Assembly (NCBI GenBank): GCA_948144175.1
Contig: CANXME010000043.1
Span: forward strand, 1,363,501-1,427,500
Source of the DNA: Closterium sp. NIES-65
Taxonomy: Eukaryota; Streptophyta; Zygnematophyceae; Desmidiales; Closteriaceae
Direction: 5' to 3'
DNA: 64,000 nt
Each line of letters starts with the position of its first letter. Position 1 is the stretch's first letter. The notes under the pieces were generated by a model. It was not told where the DNA came from. It was given only the letters and a program-made list of their open reading frames with translations, and did no database searches. Positions 32,781 to 44,856 of this stretch are shown here, piece by piece. Position numbers and translations under genes: made by a program.

Positions 32781-33673
32781 GTGAGGGGCTGGCCGAGAAG
32801 TATGGGCTGCAAGATGGAGGAAAGCCAGCCACCCCACTACCTTCAGGGTTCACAGTGGAGCCCTGTGCTGATGAGGAGGTGGTGGGTGAGAGTGATAGGA
32901 AGCTTTTTCATTCCATGGTTGGGGCACTCAACTATGCGGCTAACCACACGCGGCATGACATTGCCTTTGCTACATCCAGGCTTGCAAGTGTGGTTTCACG
33001 CCCCAGTCATGAGCAGCTGAAAGCGGCCAAGAGGTTGGTCCGCTATGTGAGCGCTACGGCATCTGTGGGCTTGGAGTACAGTGCTGTGAGACAGAGGCTG
33101 CAGAGGGGTGCAGCTGATTTGGGCAAGGGGGAGATGCTCCTGACCTGCTACACCAACGCCAGCTTCAACTCTATGAAGGCGGATGGCACTAGCATTGGAG
33201 GCTATGTGTGCCTGTTTAGAGGTGGTGCAGTGAGCTGGCGTAGCAAGAAGCAGAACGAGGTGGGGCAGTCCTCGTGTGAGACAGAGTACATGGCCCTGCA
33301 TCATGGGGCAAAGGAGGTAGTGTGGCTGAGGCGTCTGTTGGAGGAGATCGGAGTGTGCCAGAGGGAGCCGACTGTGATTTTCTGTGACAATGAGTCGGCG
33401 GTGAAACTAGCAAAGAATGCTTGTCTTCATGGGCTGACCAAACACATCAGGCCTAAGTGGCACTGGGTGAGGAGGCTCCTGGACAAGGAGGTACGGCTGG
33501 AGATTGTGAAGACCCATCAGCAGGCGGCTGACATTCTCACCAAGCGCCTGGCTGAATCTGTGCATTGGAAGGGCATGAAGCTTGCTGGGATGAGAGTGTG
33601 CATTGAGGGTGCATGCTTGAGCTATGTCATGAGGGATGATGGTTGGCAGTCAGAGGGGGAGTTTGTTGTGTGA
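32781..33673 (+). pseudogene. Element B RNase H
   Basis: The frame 32855-33673 reads LFHSMVGALNYAANHTRHDI, CYTNASFNSMKADGTSIGGY (Asn in place of the usual Asp of YTDAS), SSCETEYMALHHGAKEVVWL, VIFCDNESAVKLAKN, and THQQAADILTKRLAESVHW. This is a complete copia RNase H with one altered acidic residue. The stretch 32781-32854 continues in the same protein in another reading of the joined frame. Confidence 0.88.
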
Positions 33674-35775
33674 TGCAATCATATGCATTCACGTCTGTCT
33701 GCCTCCCATCATATTTTCGTGCGCTGCATGCGTGGTGTGAGCGTGTGCAAGAATTTGAGGTTTGTGCGGTTTGGTTTTTCTGAGTGTGTGTGAATGTTAT
33801 TTGGCTTGAGCAGATATCTGAAGTGACTCCTCTGCTCAAGAGCTTTCCGACGAACCAAGTATCACTTCAATCGGAGCACGAACAAAAAAGTTATGAACGT
33901 TGGAGTTCGTATGCTTTTCATATTTGATTGTGGTAACTGTGGGAAGTTGTGGGGTTGACTCAATATGGGGTACAGACTTTTGGGGGTTGGGAAATTCGTC
34001 TTTTCTACTGTAGTTGCTGCCAAATGGTTGGGAGAAACCAAACCAGGTTGGCAAGTGTGGCCAAGTTGGGTTGAGGTGGATTGTGGAGGTTGGGATAGTG
34101 ACAAAGGTCAAGGTTGGGTTGCCTATGGGGAAGGGAATTGTGTGGCATGGGGTTTCCTTGGTTGGGGACTCTCTTGGGACCTTCCCTCTTGTCCTCCTCA
34201 TCCCCTTCCACCTGGTTTATTCCTACTCTAACTCTCTTGTGCAGTAATTGTGAACTTGTGTGAGACTATTGTGATTGAGTTAAGATTCTATGGCAGCATA
34301 CCCCCTAGTGCGGCGAAATTGATAACTCAAGAAATACTTCACCTTTTCGTACGACTCAACTTGGGAATTGTAGCCACGGAGTAGAGCTACCACATATCTG
34401 AGTTTGGTGAAGTTTTGATCGTGTGAGCGCGAATTTTCTGTCCAGAATTCTAAGCCAACGATTTTGAGATTTTTAGGCACCTAATCTTCGTAGACTCCGT
34501 CCTTAGTCTCTAACAAGGGAGCCTGACGAAACGGGAATGATAAAAAGGGTTAAAACTGCTCGAATTTCTAAATGCAACTAAGTTATGTTCGTTTTAGTCA
34601 ACCTAAACGCACATGCGTGTGGGGGCAGATAAAGTACATTGTAAAATGCTCGTCGGTGGAATGACTCCTCCAATGGGTCCTGCAGCGGCTGTAGCGGCGA
34701 AGAGCAATAATAAAAGAAGGAAGCCTGCAGAGCACATCACAGTAGAGAAATAGTACGAAGTGACTTATTTTTCAGGCTGCAAGGAAGAGTTTTACGACTC
34801 GTTTGCAATGGCGTAACGGAGCGCGGTACGCTAACGGATCCTCTCTTGTTACCTGCAAGAGTGCAATCAATTTGAAATGCCATCTGCTAATCTAAGGCAG
34901 CTTCTCTGTGTGATCGTATCGTCAAAGAGGGAGCGTTTGATGCAAGTAGTTTAGTAGAACAATCAACCTGCCCGTTTAGTAGAACTTAGGAAGAGGTGGT
35001 GGGAGGTGTAAGAATCGTAGAATGTGTTCAGCTGGATAGGGAGGCACTAATGGGAGGGTTGTGCACTGGCAAATCCATGTTGATAAATGTCGGTTGGAGA
35101 GAATCGAGAAATGGAGGAAGGTGGGAGGAGGAATTCGGCAAATTCGACTTGCCCCCAAGTAAATTGAACAGAATTCGAGCCCATCGTTACCGACGCGGCG
35201 CCATGGTGAAGCCTAGTGTGCAATGATCTCAGGTTAACGTAAGCCGTTTCGCACGTCACTGGTTGGGCATGAATTATGCGACCATTGGAGCCTCAAGTAG
35301 AAGTGTTTGTTGGCACGCATGAGAAACCCGCTGGCAAAACAAAGCACATATTGTGCGATGAAAACCGTCGGTGAGCACCGCCGTAAATGCTTTGTCTGCG
35401 ACGCTGTAAGGGCGTGTCTCCTTGGTGGGCCAGGTTCAAATTCGAGTTCGAATTTTGAATGGTTACCGGTTTGTCAACTTCGGCAGGATGGTTCGCGGTA
35501 TTTGTGGAAACAGCAGCGGAAGATGGAACCGAATGTGGAATACGAACACCGGTCGACGTTATGGCCGAACGTGGGCCCGCACGAATTTGTGAACGTGTGT
35601 CCTTCTGACCACGTTCATAGCTGCGGCGAGATTGGCGACACTGCAGAAGGTCATCGTGCGCTATTTGTAGGCCGCTCTGTTCCGTGTCGCCCAGTGACAA
35701 CGTGGCACACTGTCAAGAACCCAGACAGGGTAACCTACGAGACGGGTACGCGACGCGAGCAATGCGGTAGAAACT
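33674..35775. other. 3' flank of element B and unassigned DNA
   Basis: A purine tract AGAGGGGGAG lies near 33653, so the 3' LTR of element B may begin within 33660-33680, but no partner copy exists in the window. From 33,890 to 34,200 the sequence repeats GGTTGGG words. ORFs at 33965-34231, 34996-35226 and 35307-35780 (157 codons, Cys/His-containing) match nothing I recognise. Confidence 0.45.
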
Positions 35776-36981
35776 TGTGAAGAAATGAGGAATGAAGAAG
35801 AGGGGGGGTGGCACTAGCAGCAGTTGGCATACATATAGGAAACCCTAATTGGGTTGTACTCGCTATAGATTACCCCACTGCAGGCTAGACAATTATAACA
35901 TTCAGACACACCCCCATAGCCAAAGTGGGGTGTAATCAGCACAATGAGCAAGCAGGCATAGAGCAGGAGTTCACAATAGGGAGCAAAGCTAGAGTTAATC
36001 ACAGCGGGCAAGTGAGGAGGAGGAGGAACTGTGGAGGGAGAGAAGATGGGAGGCAGCGACTGAAGCTGCAGAGGCACGGGCACAGGAGCGGTTGACTCAG
36101 TGGCTACCGAAGCAAGGGCGGCAGACTACTGGAGTAACTGGCTCCGCGGCTATAGACGAGCGGCAAGAGCAACAGACCCACTGGCGACTGGTGCAACAGG
36201 CTCACTGGCTACCGAAGCAAGGGCGACGGACTACTGGCGCTGCAGGCGACACGACAGCTACCTTCTCACAACCTCCTCCAGCTGCCCTACGCCTCTCGAC
36301 ACACACCCCCTGCTCAAACCCTAGTTCTACTCCCACAGCACCCCCTTTCACACACCCCTTGCAGCACCCTAGGTTCACTCACACCCCACCCCCTAGCACC
36401 ACTCCGTCGACTCTCACACACCCACCCCCCTCAGCGGCAGCTGCAGCAGTGGGAGACAGAGGAGGAGGAGGAGCAGGGGAGACCACACACCCGCAACCTC
36501 CTACTCGCCACCCCCAAACCCTAACACAGGGCAGGGAGGGATGGCGGGTAGGGAGGTTACGGGGGGGGGGGGGGGGGGAAGGGGGGGCCGACGCTCGGCC
36601 TCCCAGGGCGCCAAGGGGCCATTAGGGGTGGCGACAGGGCCGCGTAGGGGCCGCGAGGGGCCTGGAAGGGCGGCGACGGGGCCGCTAGGGGCGGCGACGG
36701 GGCCGCTAAGGGAGGCGCGAGGGGCCGTGAGAGGGGCCTCTAGAAGGGCTCGACAGAAGGGCGGCCCACGGGGCGCGCCTCGGGCAGGAGCGACTAGCGC
36801 TCTGGTCAGAAAAAAAAAAAATTAGTGGTGGGCCCAAGGAAGCGTTCCCACTAGGGAACCTGCTCTATACCATGTGAAGAAATGAGGAATGAATGAACTA
36901 GCAAGCAGGTGGGTACAAGTAGGAAAACCTAGAAGTGTTGTACCCCATATTGTCTACCCCACTGCAGCCTACACAGACAAT
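35776..36981 (-). mobile_element. Short LTR-bounded derivative of the R2/D family, non-autonomous
   Basis: An LTR-like copy (35776-35907) is followed by CACCCCCATAGCCAAAGTGG, the purine-tract side. A second LTR copy starts at 36873, preceded by GGAACCTGCTCTATACCA, the primer site on the minus strand. About 960 bp lie between, with a GGCGGCGACGGGGCCGC leader-type repeat and no gag or pol. The second LTR loses similarity near 36981 and no matching target duplication was found, so one end may be truncated. Confidence 0.65.
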
Positions 36982-37270
36982 AGCATGTGAGTTTGATATT
37001 TTATGCTTGCATGAATTGCTTGATTTCATAGGCTAGGTGCTCTTCTATATTTTATTATAGTTTTAGCACCGAGCTAGGTTGCGTGCACCAAATTCTGGGC
37101 TTTTCGGTTGCCACTGAAATGCCTTCTACCGAATTCAGGAAGGGTCTGTTCGGGACGCTTCGCGACCCTCAGAACCTTTGCGTAACACCTGGTTACTGGG
37201 CCTTGTGTCGAGCCTATATATAGCCTCGTGTTGTACCCAGGTGATTCATTCAATTCAAACTCTCTTTTCT
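36982..37270. other. Unassigned DNA with a TATA-like box
   Basis: No element homology was seen. TATATATAG at 37215-37223 could be a promoter, perhaps of an LTR whose partner is missing. The first codons of the ORF at 37178 lie here but look unlike the rest of element C. Confidence 0.3.
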
Positions 37271-37866
37271 GAGCTCGATCCTAGATCCTCAAAAGACACA
37301 ACACCGGCACCAGCAGAAACAACATCGGCGGCAGCAGAGACAACATCGACAGCAGCAGAGGCAACACCGACTACAACACCAATCGCGCGTCCTTCAACAG
37401 CACCAGCTTTCATCAACAACACTCCACCGACTCCTGCGCAGCAGCTGACCCCCACTCCACGTGAAGTTCACAGAAGCGCCAACCTCACCCCAGGATTTTA
37501 CTCCAACTCCGACCTGTACAGGCAATCACACGGACATCGCGCCAGCAAATCAATCTGGCACGCAAGGATGGGACACCCTATACGATAAGGGCTGGAGTAC
37601 TCGACAAAGACTCACTACTGCTACACGACGGCAGAGAACTTCAACGAGATCGCGGAACATGCTTTACCTACCCTGAAGCCGACTTACCTCACCACCCGTT
37701 TATATCTCATCACAACCCGAGCGCTCCTGCATACGCACCACTGGAGAAGGTCTACAGTGACATACTGTTCAACCGTGAAAGCGGACAAGGAACTTACAAC
37801 TATATCATCACGTTCATCGACACCGCCACCCAATACGTATGGCACCTCAACCTTCCGAGCCGCGAC
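37271..37866 (+). pseudogene. Element C linker and pre-integrase
   Basis: ETTSAAAETTSTAAEATPTT-type repeats lead to REVHRSANLTPGFYSNSDLY and the pre-integrase IWHARMGHPIR, then a frameshift, AGVLDKDSLLLHDGREL and YAPLEKVYSDILFNRESGQG, the start of integrase. Confidence 0.75.
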
Positions 37867-38862
37867 ATGGCCTTCAAAGCTTTTGTCGTCTGGCTTCCAG
37901 TAGCAGAAAGGAAATCAGGAGTGAAGCTGAAAAGCTTCCAGTCAGACGAAGGAGGAGAATATAAGTCAAAACGATTCACGCAGTACCTGGCAGAGAGAGT
38001 CATCAAGCGACTCATCTCGCTTCCTTACGCTCATCAGCAACAAGGCGTGGCAGAAAGAATGAACAAGACCCTCCAGAACACCATGTGCAAGCTGCTATGT
38101 GGCATGCGGCTACCCAACTACCAGTGGCCCAAGGCGATGGACCGCGCTGTCATGCTGCACAACTTGCTCTCGTCATCATCGCTCTCGAACAACGCATCAC
38201 TGCATCTGCTGTGGACAAGAAAATTGGGTAGCACAAAAATGTTACGAGTGTTCGACTGCATGGTACAGTACCAACCCCCAGCTGCACGAGCCGGCCGATT
38301 CTCCCAACGCGCACAGTGGGGACTACACCTGGGCATCGAAAAACACTACAACGCATGGAAGATTTTTTACGTCCACACAAAGGAAATAGTAGCAGCATGT
38401 GATGTCATCTTCTACAAGCGACTCACACTTCAGATGTACCTGGACCTCCTGGAAGCACAACGAGATGTCACGGGCAGTTTTCGTGGGGACCGAGCCTTCG
38501 CTTCGGCAGCAGATGAAGCTGACTGGGACAAGCAGAACGTGGACGGAGCCTTGAAGGAAGCCAAGCCTCTTCCGTACTGCTCAGAGGATATCCCCATGGA
38601 CGACAACAACCCTCGCGAAAGCATCGGCGCCGAAACCTACTACGACTTCGCCGACAACGGTTACGTTACACCTCAACGAGTCGACACCAATGTCTCCGAA
38701 CGCATAGGGCCCAATTTCCTACCTGATCCAAAAGCGGGAGATGAAGCAGCTTATCCCGAGGACGCAAATCTCCCCCACAACACACAGAGTGGACTGCAAA
38801 TACTGGGACTCATCACCGCCATCCACGGAGCAGCGCCGCCTAAGGAGCCTGCCACAGTTTAG
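37867..38862 (+). pseudogene. Element C integrase and C-terminal region
   Basis: A 331-codon frame continues from YNYIITFIDTATQYVWHLNL. It has FQSDEGGEYKSKRFTQYLAE (Asp), LPYAHQQQGVAERMNKTLQN (Glu), WPKAMDRAVMLHNLLSSSSL and RFSQRAQWGLHLGIEKHYNA. It ends at TAG after EPATV, where element E has CAG (EPATVQQALGG), so this stop is a C-to-T change. Confidence 0.9.
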
Positions 38863-39641
38863 CAGGCTCTTGGGGGGGAGCACAGGGAAAAATGGCACGA
38901 AGCCATGGACAAAGAGTTAAAAGCGCTGGAAGACCACAACACTTGGAAAAACATACCCATTGGAGTGGCACGTAATAAAACCGTTCTCACTGGAAAATGG
39001 GTCTTCCATGTGAAAACGAAAGCCGACGGAACCATTAACAAGTTCAAAGCACGTTGGGTCGTTCGCGGCTTTGACCAAGAACATGGACGAGAATCCAGTG
39101 AAACCTTCGCACCAGTTAGCCGACACACCTCACGGCGAATTCTCCTCGCAATAGCCGCCATGAAGCGGAAGAAGCTCCGACAAATCGATGTTGCCAACGC
39201 CTTTCTCTACGCTCCCGTCGACGCTGTGATCTTTGTCAAACAACCACACGGCTCCATCGCAGACCCCAACCAAGTCTGTCAACTGCTGAAATCACTGTAC
39301 GGCATCAAGGAAGCCCCGAGGTTGTGGCAACAGTATCTTCACACCTGACTAATTCGCATCGGATTCCGCCAACTACCGCAACACTAAAGGGACCGACTAT
39401 ATCCTGCTCATTGTCTACGTAGACGACCTACTCTACGTAGGCTCCACTAACGGCATAACAGCCTGATTTGAAGGGGAGCTGCAGCGGGATCTCACACTTA
39501 CCGTCTCGTCCACCGTGACACAGTATTTGGGACTCAACATACAAGAAGGCGAGAACGCGATCTACCTAAGCGCCGCAAAATACGCTGATACCATCGCCAA
39601 ACGCTTTGGACTAACTCCAGCTACCATCACCACACCATATC
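38863..39641 (+). pseudogene. Element C reverse transcriptase, first part
   Basis: WHEAMDKELKALEDHNTWKN, VLTGKWVFHVKTKADGTINK, QIDVANAFLYAPVDAVIFVK and SLYGIKEAPRLWQQYL are the standard copia RT blocks. After a TGA near 39346 the sequence continues with LLIVYVDDLLYVGSTNGITA, TGA, FEGELQRDLTLTVSSTVTQY and ITTPYL, where element D is inserted. Confidence 0.88.
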
Positions 39642-39774
39642 TGTGAAGAATGAAACGAGAGAATGATTGAACTATGAAAGAGTTGGGTACAAGTACTAAC
39701 CCTAATTGGGTTGTACCCCTTATGGGCTACCCCACTACAGCCTACACAAATGTATAAGCTATAATGTTCTGACA
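39642..39774 (-). repeat. Element D 3' LTR
   Basis: It starts TGTGAAG and ends TTCTGACA on the plus strand, followed by CACCCCCATAGGCAAAGTGG, the complement of the purine tract. Confidence 0.93.
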
Positions 39775-40019
39775 CACCCCCATAGGCAAAGTGGGGGAGA
39801 ACAAGTGGTCACAAGACCAGTCAAGCAAAGCAAAGCAAGCTCAAAGTGGATCACAAAGTCACCACACAGTGTGAGCACAAGAGTAAAGCCACAAGGCTAG
39901 TTCACATGCAAGATCATATCTATAAAGGTAAACAAGCAAGTGCAGGTATAGAAAGAGTACAGTACAAACAAGATCAAGAAGTGAACAAGTGAGGCCAGGT
40001 GGGCACAAGACCTAGCAAA

Positions 40020-40321
40020 GTACAGAAGCGCTGATGATCACAAGGCGGAAGGGCCTTGGTGAAGATATCAGCAGTGTTGGCCTCAGAGGCCACGTAGGTG
40101 AGGCGAAGCTGACCCCGCTACTGTAGCTCACGAGCCAGGAAGTAGCGAAGAGCAATGTGCTTCGTTCTGTGCTCCAGACGCTGCTCTCGACACAAGGCCA
40201 GCATGGCCTTGTTGTCTACGTACAGCACTAGAGGAGAACGAGGCGGCTCTCCAAGGTCAGTCAGCAGGTAGGTGTCTCCCAAGAGCAACATAGCGTGCAA
40301 GAATGCTAAGAGGGTATGCAA
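40020..40321 (-). pseudogene. Element D RNase H remnant
   Basis: After the deletion point it reads TYLLTDLGEPPRSPLVLYVD, NKAMLALCREQRLEHRTKHI and ALRYFLARELQ, then a stop; the degraded tail reaches ~40020. Compared with F it lacks the DASWADD and SSCEAEIYA active-site blocks. Confidence 0.85.
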
Positions 40322-42500
40322 GGTCAGGTCGTGTGCAGGTCATCAGGTACATGAGGCAGCCAACAAGCTCTGGGTACGGGCCACTCGACTCTACGGACTC
40401 ATCCGAAGGCAGAGCTGAGAGCGAGTGGTGAGTAGACAGAGGAGTGGCCTGAGGCGAGGAGTACGTGAAGCCAAAGCGTTGAAGGACCGGCTGCACCATG
40501 TGCAACTGAGTCAGGGTAATGGTGCGCTGTGCTCTGTCCCGGGTGATCTGCAAGCCAAGGTAGCTGCGCAGTTCACCCAGGTCTGTGCACGTGTATCTCT
40601 TCTGCAGCTCCGACTTCACGTGGGCGAGTCCAGCAGTGTCAGCAGTGGCAAAGACCAAGTCGTCGACGTACACGAGGATGTAGAACGGCGGTAGAGAGGT
40701 GTCGATGCGCAGAAACAGCGACGGGTCGGCTGTGGAAGGAGCAAACCCAAGGGCCGCAAGTGTAGTCCTCAGTGTGTCTTGCCACTCACGGGGCGCCTGG
40801 CGCAGACCGTAGACTGGCCGCCGGAGGCTCCACTGGGTACCAGGAGGAAACGACCCGGTAAAGCCAGGAGGGCAGCGCAGCCAGATCTCCTCGTGCAGGC
40901 TGCCCTGCAAGAAAGCAGTGCTGAATTCAAGAGAGTGAAGCTCGTAGTCGCGCTGAGCGGCTATGTGCAGCAGCACCTGAAGAGTGGTCATCTTCGGGGT
41001 GGGAGAGAAGGTTTGAAAGTAGTCAACTCCCTGCTGCTGAGTGAAGCCTCGAGCCACGTAACACGCCTTGAAGACAGGCGGAGAACCCGGCGGCCACATC
41101 ACCCTGAAAATCCACATGCCACATATGATGTTCGCCCCAGGTGGGGGAACCTCGTCAATGTAGGTGTCTGTGAACTTCCAAGAAGCCATCTTTGCGTCCA
41201 TGGCTGACTGCCACTGAGAGGAGTAGGGACCCTCGATTGCCTCAGCGTACGATCGAGGAGTCGGGATGTCTGGTGCATCCGGGTCTCCCTCAGAGGCAAT
41301 CAGCGTCGACACGAGATGGGGCAAAGCAGCAGCAAAGCACTGGAACTCCTCCTGCCTGTCCTCAAGGACATCCGTGCTAAGAGCACACTCACCCCCGACA
41401 GACGGAGGACAGACAGACTCAGACTCAGCAACTAGACTGGCAGCGTAGTGTAGACGACAGCGAGCAGCAAAGTCGACAAGCTCAGCAACTAGGGCAGACG
41501 CAGCAGTGGACTCAAAGGAAGGGTCAGTGAAAACAGTAGCAAGAAGGCGCTTGACCGAAGGACTAGCAGCACGAAGGGAGTCAGACTCCAGGTCAGCAAG
41601 AGAAGGAAGAGAGGACTCTGGAGGAGACGGCAACGGGACACGCAGAGGAGCAGTGGAAGGACGCAGTGCCATCTGGTGTGTGCCGGGGACCGCAGGAGGA
41701 CGCGGACGCGCAGTACGACCACTAGTGCGAGCAGCACGAACCGGCAACGCAGGACGAGACGCAGGCTCACGACGCTCAGCGAGACCTCCAGTAGGACCAC
41801 TGTAGGGAGAAGGAGCAGGTAGAGGGGAGGCGGGCTGTAACTGTGACAGTGTCCGGACAGGCTGTGGACACTCTAAGGAAGGAGCAGGACCAGGAGAGGG
41901 CGGGAGACCAAGAACCTGCTCCAGGAGCAGAACGAAGTACGGCCTCGGCCGCTCAGCGCCTCCAGAACCAGCAAGGACAGCGCCAGTACCCTCAGCGGCA
42001 GCACCAACGCCAGCAGAACCTCCAACTCCACCAGCGCCAACTCCACCACCCTCAGAAGCACCAGCGCTAGCAGCACCACCAGCGCCAACACCCCCAGCAG
42101 CTCCAGCTCGAGCAGCACGAACTCCAGTACGACCGTCAGCTCCAGCAGCCTCAGTAGCACCTCCAGACGCGCCAGCGCCAGTAGAAACACGAGCGCCAAC
42201 ACCCACAGCAGCTCCAGCTCCAGCAGCAATAGTACCGCCAGCAGCTCCAACAGGACCAACTCCAGTAGCCTCAGCAGCACCCCCAGAAGCACCAGCACCA
42301 GTAGAAACACCAGCGTCAACACCCCCAACAGCTCCAGTTCCAGCAGCACTAGCACCGTCAGCAGCTCCAGCAAGACCAACTCCAGTAGCCCCAGTAGCAC
42401 CCCCAGTCGCAGCAGCACGTCTCCAGCGGCGGGCAAACCACTCGCCTAGCTCCTGTGGAGAGAGCGGCTCCCGCCTCGACGTAGCACCGCCGGCGGCCAC
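40257..42500 (-). pseudogene. Element D linker and reverse transcriptase
   Basis: This is a 747-codon frame. Residues 1-190 are a Gly/Ala/Val-rich linker of AGASGGAAEATGVGPVGAAG-type repeats. Residues ~190-400 are Pro/Ser-rich, ending GECALSTDVLEDRQEEFQCF. Residues ~415-735 are RT: EGDPDAPDIPTPRSYAEAI, DYELHSLEFSTAFLQGSLHE, YGLRQAPREWQDTLRTTLAA and FYILVYVDDLVFATADT with YVDD intact, and GCLMYLMTCTRPDLAYPLSI. It is broken at ARYVALGRH by a deletion into RNase H. Confidence 0.92.
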
Positions 42501-42548
42501 ACGAGCAAACCGAGTGCCCCCAGGCTCCGCACCCCCATGCTCAGCACC

Positions 42549-43393
42549 CTAAGACTCAGCACCCCCAGGCTCAGCACCCCTGGTCTCAGCACCCCCAGAC
42601 CCGGCACCGGCAGGCTCGACTGCGTCTACCTGGGACACACCTGACGGGGCAGGACCCTGAGGGGGGAGGGGGTCTACCGAGGGAGGACCTGGCACAAGGA
42701 AGAGCGGCGGCGGGGGGAGGGGCGCAGTGCAGTAGGGGACGAGACGGTAGTAAGGCACCGACTCGTCAAAGGTGACGTCCTGGGAGGACAGAACACGGCG
42801 CGAGGTGGGGTGGTAAAACTTCCAACTAGGCGCATCAAGGGGGAAGCCAAGGAAGACGCAGGGAACAGCACGAGGGGACAGCTTGTCCGTAGACAAGTCT
42901 CGGACAAACGCCCGAGATCCCCAGACCCGAAACGCAGACGCCTCGCCAACCTTCCCGGTCCACCGCAAGGCGGGGGAGGTCTCTGGCAAGGAGACCCGGG
43001 GATGAAGGTTGAGCTAATGCGCGCTGTACTGAACCGCAAACGGCCACAGAAAATGGGGGGTAGCCGCATGCATCATGGACGTACGAGCGACGTCCATGAC
43101 CATGCCAATGCGGCGCTCAGCAATCCCATTTTGCTCTGGAGAGGCCGGAAGCGTGAAGGTCTAGCGGATGCCCTGTGCACGACAGAAGGCTCCCAGACGG
43201 GCAGAGGAATACTCCCCACCTCTGTCCGAGTGCAGACGCAGAACAGGAAAGTCCGAGCCGAAACTCTCTCTGAGCTGGAGACAAGCTTCGCGGATCCAGT
43301 CGATCAACACCTCAATGACGTCACCCTTGCTGCGCAAGGGGAAGACTGAGGATAACGCGAGTAGTCGTCAACCACCAGCAGAAAGTACCGCTC
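42549..43393 (-). pseudogene. Element D integrase core and C-terminus
   Basis: In shifting frames the minus strand carries the region opposite 43080-43390, including the NGIAERR-type segment (complement of CGGCGCTCAGCAATCCCATT). The frame 42549-42989 then reads SPALRWTGKVGEASAFRVWG, DKLSPRAVPCVFLGFPLDAP and VDPLPPQGPAPSGVSQVD before a stop in the linker. Confidence 0.75.
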
Positions 43394-43981
43394 TCACCCC
43401 TGCCCAGTGACACGGGCTGGGCCCCACACGTCCATGTGGAGGGTCTGCAGCGGAGCCTCTGTCGGAGGAAACTCGGAGGAGTGAGGGGCGGCGCGCTGTC
43501 GCCCCTCGACGCAGGGGACGCAGGTAGGGCCAGGCCCCGGAGGAAGGGGAGGGAGAGACCGAGGGAGACCAGAGACAAGGACACGGGAGGCCATGCCTCG
43601 GAGACGAGGCAAGGAGGGGTGACCAAGGCGGTGGTGCCAAAGGAGAGTCTGGTGGGACAGCAGACGACACGAGCAGGGGGCAGACTCTGGACCAGACCTG
43701 GACGCCGCAGCAAACACCTGACTCGACGCAGCTACCTGGGCAGACTCAGCAGCAGGAGGAGACTCAGTAGTAAGGGTGTACAGGCTCGACCCTGGCTGAC
43801 GGGTGAACGTAGCCAAGTGTCGGCCTGTCCGACCACACGTGCAGTGGGTCACTCGCTGACTCGCAGGAGTGAACTGGTCAACCCCTCTATCCTGTAGGTC
43901 CGCTCCACTCACCAAGTTCGTAGAGAACAAGGGGAGGTACAGACCAGACCAGACAGAGTGCCAGAGGGGGCTGCCGGGCAC
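43394..43981 (-). pseudogene. Element D pre-integrase
   Basis: It reads LYLPLFSTNLVSGADLQDRG, HLATFTRQPGSSLYTLTTES, LLWHHRLGHPSLPRLRGM, CVPCVEGRQRAAPHSSEF and LHMDVWGPARVTGQG, the first catalytic Asp of integrase. A shift follows. Confidence 0.85.
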
Positions 43982-44592
43982 GGTAAGACAGTGCAGAAGC
44001 TAGCAAGGACATGACCCCCAGAGGGGTCTGCCAGGGAGACTGCAACCGGCCGACTGAGCGGCGTAAGAGTGGTGCGGTCTCGAAAGAAGGAGCGGGACGC
44101 ACCCGAGTCCATGGTGAAAGTGTGGAAGGCCTGAGCCGACGTAGTACCTGAGAGAGCAGACTCACCAGCATCTGGGGCAGCAGACGCACTGGCACCTGGG
44201 GCAGCAGACGCACTAGCACCTAGAGCAGCACCCTCACCAGCACCTAGAGCAGCGGCCTTAATGCCCGGGTAAGGCAGTACACACAGGTAATAGGCACCCT
44301 CAACACTAGTATCAACACCATACATGGCAGCAAGAATAGCATCAAAGTCAAGATCAAAGATAGCAACCCCGGCCTCAGTCAGATCTCCCCAGCGAGGGAT
44401 CTCTGACGCCTCACGAAACACGCAACGCCACCCGTCTGTCAGGCGACCAAAGCAGCGCTGGGTGGAGTGCAGGCCTCCGCACTGCTCACCAGTGCGGTCG
44501 CCGGAACGGAGGACGTATGCGCAGGGACCAAAACCCCCACCGCGTTGACGCGCAGTGTACCACTCACGAAGCTGCTGAGGGGACAGGGTCAC
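43909..44592 (-). pseudogene. Element D gag zinc motif and protease
   Basis: The 227-codon frame begins MTLSPQQLREWYTARQRGGG. Residues ~26-50 form C-X13-C-X3-H-X4-C (CAYVLRSGDRTGEQCGGLHS, TQRC), an elongated zinc-knuckle-like motif. FDLDFDAILAAMYGVDTS follows, then Ala-rich repeats and the protease site FTMDSGASRSFFRDR (~residue 160). The frame shifts at the end (GLVCTSPC). Confidence 0.85.
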
Positions 44593-44856
44593 ACCACTCC
44601 GCTGCTGCTGGCGCGGACCACCACCTGAGCCACTCCTCTGCGCAGAGTCGCGACCTGCTCCGCCGCCGCCGCCGCCGCCGCCACCGCCGCCTCCGCCGCC
44701 TCCTCCACCTCCGCCACCTCCGCCGCCTCCGCTCCCTCCGCCACCTCCACCGCCTCCGCCTCCTCCACTGCTGCAGCCGCCGCCGCCACCCCCGGCACCA
44801 CTCCCACCACCACCCCCACCCCCTCCACTGCCTCCACCACCACCTCCATCGCCCCC

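Larger units (their letters stand above)
29749..33673 (+). mobile_element. Element B: 3' part of a second Ty1/copia family
   Basis: Coding order is gag zinc knuckle, protease, pre-integrase, integrase, RT, RNase H. It belongs to a family with a canonical CCHC knuckle and none of the Gly/Ala linker. The gag N-terminus and 5' LTR are missing; its sequence starts where element R2 breaks off. Only a few stops interrupt it (TAG at 31021, 31288 and 32777, plus a shift near 31190), so it is younger or less decayed than R2. No terminal repeat pair was identified. Confidence 0.85.

Noticed and set aside
35293-35780. Overlapping 157- and 135-codon ORFs on opposite strands
   Set aside because: No domain, repeat or codon signal distinguishes either from chance, so I list the region as unassigned.
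37178-37270. Signal-peptide-like start (MRNTWLLGLVSSLYIASCC) for a secreted protein
   Set aside because: The frame continues into the element C linker and pre-integrase. The start lies in unrelated flanking DNA and is probably fortuitous.
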